Source: an uncultured Chloroflexota bacterium
GTDB taxonomy: Bacteria > Chloroflexota > Limnocylindria > Limnocylindrales > CSP1-4
Direction: 5' to 3'
Length of the DNA: 17,982 nt
Assembly: GCA_903928275.1 (NCBI GenBank)
Contig: CAIYQJ010000026.1
Span: forward strand, 1-17,982
A program made the position numbers and the translations under genes. This document shows positions 14,509-17,982 of the stretch, one piece after another. The notes beneath the pieces were generated by a model, which was given only the letters and a program-made list of their open reading frames with translations, had not been told where the DNA came from and searched no databases. The first letter of the stretch is position 1. Each line of letters starts with the position of its first letter.

Positions 14509-16179
14509 ATGGACAGCCGTCCGTTCGGCCCGGTCGAGCGCCTCGCGGCGCTCGACGCCATGGCCGGCCGACCCCTCGACCTGCTCGTCGTCGGCGGCGG
14601 CATCACCGGGTGCGGCATCGCGCGGGATGCTGCGCTGCGTGGCCTGTCGGTGGGCCTCGTCGAGAAGGCCGACTTCGGTTCGGGAACCTCGAGCCGGTCG
14701 TCCAAGCTCGTGCACGGCGGGGTCCGCTATCTCGCCTACGGCGACGTGGCCCTCGTCCGCGAGTCCGCCCACGAGCGCAAGGCGCTCGTCGCCATCGCGC
14801 CCCACCTCGTGCACCCGCTGCCGTTCCTCTTCCCGCTCTACAAGGGCGACAGCAAGGCCAAGTTCCGGGTCGGGTTCACCATGTTCGACAAGCTTGCCGG
14901 ATCGAAGCCGGAGGAGCGACACCGGGTGCTGAGCGCGAACCAGATCCGCGAACGGGCGCCCGCGCTCCGGGAGCCCCTGACCGGTGGCTTCGAGTTCATG
15001 GAGTACATCACCGACGACGCGCGGCTCACCCTCGAGAACGCGATCTCGGCCGCGGACCACAGCGCCCTGGTGGCGAACCGGGCGGCGGTGACCTCGTTCC
15101 TCGTGGAGGAGGGCAGGCTCGTCGGGGCGCGCGTGCGTGATGAGCTCGACGGCCGGGTCCGCGAGGCGCGGGCCACGGTCGTCGTGAACGCCACCGGGCC
15201 GTGGGCGGAGGCGACGATCGGCCTCGGCGACTCCCCGGCTCCCAGGCACGTGCTGCCGAGCAAGGGCATCCACCTGCTCTTCCGCGCGGAGCGCCTGCCC
15301 CTGCAGGGCGCCCTCGCCCTCAAGTCGCCGTCGGGCCGCGAGGGGTTCGCGATCCGCCGCTGGAGCTACGTCTACGTCGGGACGTCCGACGTCGCATACG
15401 ACGGCCCGCTGGACGGGCCGCTGGCCGACAGGGCCGCGATCGAGGATGTCCTGCGGATGGCGCAGGAATGCTTCCCATCACTGGCGCTCACGGAGTCCGA
15501 CGTGCTCGCGACATGGGCCGGCCTGCGCCCGCTCATCGCGGAGGAGGGCAAGGCTCCCCGCGACACGTCGCGCCACGACGAGGTCTGGCGCAGCCCGGAG
15601 GGTCTGATCTCCGTCGTCGGCGGCAAGCTGACGACATACCGCCGCATGGCCGAGCGGGTGATGGTCCACGTGGGCGAGGAGCTCGGTCGCGACCTCGGCG
15701 ACAGCCGGCGCACGGCCGAGGTGCCGCTGCCCGGCGGGGGCCTGGGCGGTCGTGACTTCGCCACCTTCCGCGACCACACCGTCACGGCGCTCGGCGCCCG
15801 CGGCGTGTCGCCGGCGGCCGCGGAGCGCATCAGCTGGCTCTACGGATCGCGTGTCGAGGACCTCCTTCGACTCGGCGATGCCGACCCCCGCTGGCTCGAG
15901 CCGCTCGCCCCGGGCTCCGACGCGCTGCGCGGCGAGGTCCGGCTCGCCGTGGACAACGGGATGGCGATCACCCTTGCCGACATCCTCGACCGACGGACCG
16001 GGCTCCTGCTCTTCAGCGACGACCACGGGCTGGCGGCGGCGCCGTCCGCCGCCGCGATCGCGGCGGAGCTGCTCGGCTGGAGCGACGCCGATGTCGCGGC
16101 CCAGCTCGATTCGTACCGACGGCTCGCGGCCGGTCACGATCCGGCGGGTGCCGCGGCGACGGTCCCGGCGAGCGGGTAG
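14509..16179 (+). CDS. GlpD-type FAD-dependent glycerol-3-phosphate dehydrogenase/oxidase
   Basis: A 556-residue flavoprotein of the GlpD/GlpO family, which oxidises glycerol-3-phosphate or a related polyol phosphate to the ketone (DHAP for G3P) and passes electrons to quinone or oxygen. The FAD motif LLVVGGGITGCGIARDAA is at 25-42, and TSSRSSKLVHGGVRYL at 60-75 is the family signature. A GGKLTTYRRMAE motif lies late in the DAO domain, and a helical C-terminal domain (DAO_C) follows. Length is normal. It is peripheral to the membrane in known members. ATG 14509 lies 8 bases after the kinase stop with only a weak Shine-Dalgarno site, suggesting translational coupling. In the operon it would oxidise the phosphate made by the FGGY kinase; with the altered kinase, an erythritol-phosphate-like substrate is also possible. 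Confidence 0.92.
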   Translation: MDSRPFGPVERLAALDAMAGRPLDLLVVGGGITGCGIARDAALRGLSVGLVEKADFGSGTSSRSSKLVHGGVRYLAYGDVALVRESAHERKALVAIAPHLVHPLPFLFPLYKGDSKAKFRVGFTMFDKLAGSKPEERHRVLSANQIRERAPALREPLTGGFEFMEYITDDARLTLENAISAADHSALVANRAAVTSFLVEEGRLVGARVRDELDGRVREARATVVVNATGPWAEATIGLGDSPAPRHVLPSKGIHLLFRAERLPLQGALALKSPSGREGFAIRRWSYVYVGTSDVAYDGPLDGPLADRAAIEDVLRMAQECFPSLALTESDVLATWAGLRPLIAEEGKAPRDTSRHDEVWRSPEGLISVVGGKLTTYRRMAERVMVHVGEELGRDLGDSRRTAEVPLPGGGLGGRDFATFRDHTVTALGARGVSPAAAERISWLYGSRVEDLLRLGDADPRWLEPLAPGSDALRGEVRLAVDNGMAITLADILDRRTGLLLFSDDHGLAAAPSAAAIAAELLGWSDADVAAQLDSYRRLAAGHDPAGAAATVPASG

Positions 16180-16201
16180 GTCGTCGCCGCGGGACGTGCC
16201 G
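16165..16201 (+). repeat. Right copy of the 37-bp direct repeat
   Basis: It matches 9929-9965 at 32 of 37 positions. It spans the last codons and stop of the GlpD-type gene and the first 22 bases behind it. The two copies bracket the SDR, tetR, oxidase, kinase and GlpD genes. Confidence 0.5.
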
Positions 16202-16214
16202 GACGGGAGGCGCG

Positions 16215-16237
16215 GCCGACGGTCCTGGACCGCCGGC
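16215..16237 (+). terminator. Hairpin terminator of the tetR-oxidase-kinase-GlpD operon
   Basis: The palindrome cggtcc-t-ggaccg (16220-16232) is extended past one mismatch by gccg/cggc (16215-16218 with 16234-16237). It begins 36 bases after the GlpD-type stop. The tight centre must open to form a loop, leaving about 7 to 8 pairs. No T-tract follows. Confidence 0.4.
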
Positions 16238-16342
16238 GCGATCGGATGTCGATTCTCGACGCGCCTGTTCGTCGTCCCCGTGAACCCGGCTCGACGGTCC
16301 GCGGACGGACGGACGCCGGCGCCAACCAGGAAGGAGCCGATC

Positions 16343-16768
16343 GTGGTGGACAACAAGCAGGTCGTGCGGAGCATCGAAGAGGCGTGGGACAGCAACGAGC
16401 TCGACGCACTCGACCAGTACTTCGCGCCCGACTTCGACAACGCGCAGAGCGCCACCCCGGGCCTGCCGCTCGGCCTCGCCGGGTCGAAGATGTCTCACAT
16501 GGGCGTCATGGCGGCCTTCCCCGACCGCCGCGTGACGATCCTCGACCTCGTCGGCGACGGCGACCAGGTCGTGATCCGAGCGCGCGTGACCGGCACGAAC
16601 ACCGGTGGGGCCGCCTTCCTCGGGGCGCCCGAGCCGAACGGCGCGAAGATCGACTTCGAGATGTGGAGCCTGTATCGGCTCCGCGACGGCAGGGTCGTGG
16701 CCCACTCGGGGATCAACGACGGACTCAAGGGGATGATGCAGGTCGGGAGCCTCACGCCCCCGATGTGA
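16343..16768 (+). CDS. SnoaL-like (NTF2-fold) ester cyclase family protein
   Basis: A 141-residue protein with the cone-shaped NTF2/SnoaL fold pattern. It has an N-terminal helix (VVRSIEEAWDSNELDALDQYFAPDF), a mid-region M-HMGVMAAFPDRRVTILDLVGDGDQVVIRARVTGTNTG pattern at about 50-88, and a C-terminal strand pair (FEMWSLYRLRDGRVVAHSG). Family members include polyketide cyclases and many uncharacterised small-molecule isomerases, so the reaction is unknown. The start is GTG 16343 with AAGGAG 6 bases upstream; GTG 16346 is a 9-base-spaced alternative one residue shorter. It follows the GlpD operon terminator and is followed by a 16-bp hairpin. It does not seem to belong to the polyol operon. Confidence 0.88.
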   Translation: MVDNKQVVRSIEEAWDSNELDALDQYFAPDFDNAQSATPGLPLGLAGSKMSHMGVMAAFPDRRVTILDLVGDGDQVVIRARVTGTNTGGAAFLGAPEPNGAKIDFEMWSLYRLRDGRVVAHSGINDGLKGMMQVGSLTPPM

Positions 16769-16774
16769 GTCAGC

Positions 16775-16811
16775 GTCGGCCGCCGTTGCATGCGCTGCGG
16801 CGGCGGCCGAC
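16775..16811. terminator. Strong bidirectional hairpin between convergent SnoaL-like genes
   Basis: gtcggccgccg (16775-16785) and cggcggccgac (16801-16811) are a perfect 11-bp inverted repeat. The inner bases continue the helix with two G-U and three Watson-Crick pairs, giving about 16 pairs and a 5-base loop. It begins 7 bases after the SnoaL-like stop. A convergent gene ends at 16905, so it may serve both strands. Confidence 0.7.
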
Positions 16812-16904
16812 GAGCCCGGGCCGGGGAACGGGTGGGGCTCCTGCCCCCGTCCGTCCCCCGTCCGTGCGGTCCCGGCACCGGCCCGTTTCGATCTCCCCGG
16901 CCCG

Positions 16905-17204
16905 TCAGACGCCGTGCCGGAGCTGACGGTCGTATTCGGCCTGGTCGCAGTGGCCGGCGGAGGCCGCCATGAGCACGTCGTCGTCGAGCGTCCCCTCCTC
17001 GTAGCCGACGACGCGCACGGCCTTCCCGGCGCCGCCCGGCCCGGTGTTCGTGCCGGTGAAGGTCCAGTGGTAGGCGATCCGGCCGCCCTCGACGAGCAGG
17101 GCGTCCATGTACACCTGCATGTCGGGCAGCGCCGCGTACGAGCTCCGGGCCGTGGCCGCGATGGCTTCCGGGCCCACGGCCGGCCGACCCCCGGTGATGG
17201 CCAT
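16905..17204 (-). pseudogene. N-terminally truncated SnoaL-like relic
   Basis: The frame encodes 99 residues that match only the C-terminal two thirds of a SnoaL/NTF2-like protein. They include AITGGRPAVGPEAIAAT, LPDMQVYMDALLVEGGRIAYHWTFTGTNTG, GYEEGTLDDDVLMAASAGHCDQAEYDRQLRHGV (given here in parts) and a normal C-terminus. The usual first 35 to 45 residues, helix one and the first catalytic-side residues, are missing. An in-frame TGA at 17223-17225 closes the frame six codons upstream of the ATG, and no other frame restores the missing part before the divergent DinB gene. No Shine-Dalgarno site is seen. It is best read as a 5'-deleted remnant, although a short expressed protein cannot be excluded. 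Confidence 0.6.
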
Positions 17205-17230
17205 CTCCGTGCGGCGGGCGCATCATCTGG

Positions 17231-17240
17231 GGATCGATCC
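17231..17240. promoter_or_regulatory. 10-bp palindrome upstream of the DinB-family gene
   Basis: ggatcgatcc is a perfect palindrome 80 bases before the DinB-family ATG, in the gap between it and the divergent truncated SnoaL frame. A related gatcgatatc lies at about 17285. It may be an operator, but short palindromes like this occur by chance. Confidence 0.2.
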
Positions 17241-17319
17241 GCGGGTCGCGGGAAGTGCAGCGTGCCCTCCGCTGCCGTGAGCGGGATCGATATCGGAGCG
17301 ATGGAGGTCCCAGCGAGCG

Positions 17320-17826
17320 ATGCCCGAACCGACCGCCGACCCGACCCTGGACCGACTCCTGCGCCACATGGCGTGGGCGAACGCCATGATCTTCGCCCGA
17401 CTCGCCGAGCTGCCGGACACGGCGCTCGCGCTCGCGTCGCCCCGGAACGAGTGGACGGTCGCGATGATCGCCGAGCACATCGAGAGGGCCGCCGGGGGAT
17501 ATGCGGCGCGCCTCGAGGGCGTGTCGCGCCCGGAGCGGACGGCGCCGCCGGCGACGGCGGCCGAGCTCGATGAGCTCGCCGCGCGCTGCGCAGCCCACGA
17601 CGCCCGGATCCGCGCCCAGGCCTCCGTGCCGGACGGGCCCGCCGCCTTCCCCTACCGCGGGACGGAGGTCCGGGCGCGATCGACGATCCTCGGCCAGGCG
17701 ATCCACCACGCGACCGAGCATCGGGCGCAGATCGCGGCGGCCCTCGCGACGAACGGGATCGACGCGATCGACCTCGACGCCCTCGACGTCTGGGCCTACG
17801 GCGACGCCGAGGGCCTCGGGGCGTAG
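17320..17826 (+). CDS. DinB family metal-binding protein
   Basis: A 168-residue four-helix-bundle protein of the DinB/YfiT superfamily. The N-terminal helix LLRHMAWANAMIFARL is characteristic. The three presumed metal ligands are visible as His53 (MIAEHIERAA), His130 and His134 (the HHATEH helix). Members include thiol-dependent S-transferases using mycothiol or bacillithiol, and stress-induced proteins; which one applies here is unknown. ATG 17320 has GGAGG about 12 bases upstream, a long spacer. The gene diverges from the truncated SnoaL-like relic. No operon partner is visible downstream. Confidence 0.88.
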   Translation: MPEPTADPTLDRLLRHMAWANAMIFARLAELPDTALALASPRNEWTVAMIAEHIERAAGGYAARLEGVSRPERTAPPATAAELDELAARCAAHDARIRAQASVPDGPAAFPYRGTEVRARSTILGQAIHHATEHRAQIAAALATNGIDAIDLDALDVWAYGDAEGLGA

Positions 17827-17982
17827 GGGAACGTCCGCGAGGCAACGACCATGGCCCGTCTCATCGCGTCCGGTGGCCGTCGCGGCGCCCGTGCCGGCCG
17901 CGCGCCGCGACGACGCAGGTGCTCCTGCCATGGCGCCTGAAGCGCTTCCACGCCTGTCCGCTCTCGGCCGGACGCCTTCCGC
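17827..17982. other. Right-edge stretch without a supported gene
   Basis: These 156 bases hold no convincing gene. A frame from ATG 17930 is open to the edge (about 17 codons) without a Shine-Dalgarno site and cannot be judged. A short Arg-rich frame from about 17850 ends at 17940 and looks like noise. Confidence 0.4.

Noticed and set aside
9929..16201. The SDR-GlpD cassette as an integrase- or transposon-borne element
   Set aside because: No integrase, transposase, terminal inverted repeats or tRNA attachment site is visible. Only the direct repeat hints at movement, so it is kept as a finding and not called a mobile element.
16013..17931. Very long minus-strand open frames across the GlpD end, SnoaL-like and DinB regions
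   Set aside because: Arg/Gly/Pro-rich, crossing several well-supported genes; they are shadows.

Overview
The window is about 18 kb of very GC-rich bacterial DNA. Genes are dense, codon third positions are almost always G or C, and Shine-Dalgarno starts and occasional GTG starts are clear. There is no rRNA, tRNA, CRISPR, transposase or phage gene, so taxonomy rests on style alone. The GC content and the mix of gene families (DUF6325 and DUF1269-like pair, SnoaL-like and DinB proteins, AGPS-like oxidase, TetR) fit a terrestrial or freshwater Chloroflexota (for example Limnocylindria-like) or an Actinomycetota. I cannot decide between them.

Left part (1-8660), a sulfur-flavoured block. A probable gene start runs off the left edge on the minus strand. 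Then come a SulP anion permease with a STAS domain (minus) and a carboxymuconolactone-decarboxylase-like protein (minus). Divergent from these, on the plus strand, are a DUF6325 protein, a DUF1269-like protein, a second SulP permease, a homologue of the desulfinase DszB, a rhodanese and a small membrane-anchored protein. The DszB homologue is the most striking gene: it keeps the Cys, the His and the Arg-Phe-Gly-Gly that form the active site of 2-(2'-hydroxyphenyl)benzenesulfinate desulfinase, in the same order and with the same His-to-Arg spacing. With a rhodanese next to it and SulP permeases on both sides, the block could release sulfite from an unknown organosulfinate and pass the sulfur on.

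Middle and right part (8631-16240), a polyol or glycerolipid block. A zinc alcohol dehydrogenase (minus) diverges from an SDR dehydrogenase (plus). A TetR regulator follows, with its own operator overlapping a leaderless -10 box. It heads a tight operon of an alkyl-DHAP-synthase-like FAD enzyme, an FGGY kinase close to glycerol kinase but with three changed glycerol-pocket residues, and a GlpD-type FAD dehydrogenase. The operon may handle a non-glycerol polyol, or it may make an ether-linked glycerophosphate. A 37-bp imperfect direct repeat lies at both ends of the SDR-to-GlpD cassette.

Right edge (16343-17982). A SnoaL-like protein faces an N-terminally truncated SnoaL-like relic across a 16-bp hairpin, and a DinB-family protein follows.

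Many genes are followed within a few tens of bases by a strong GC-rich hairpin without a T-tract. These are annotated as probable terminators or processing hairpins. A 45-bp tandem repeat lies at the convergent gene end near 8600.
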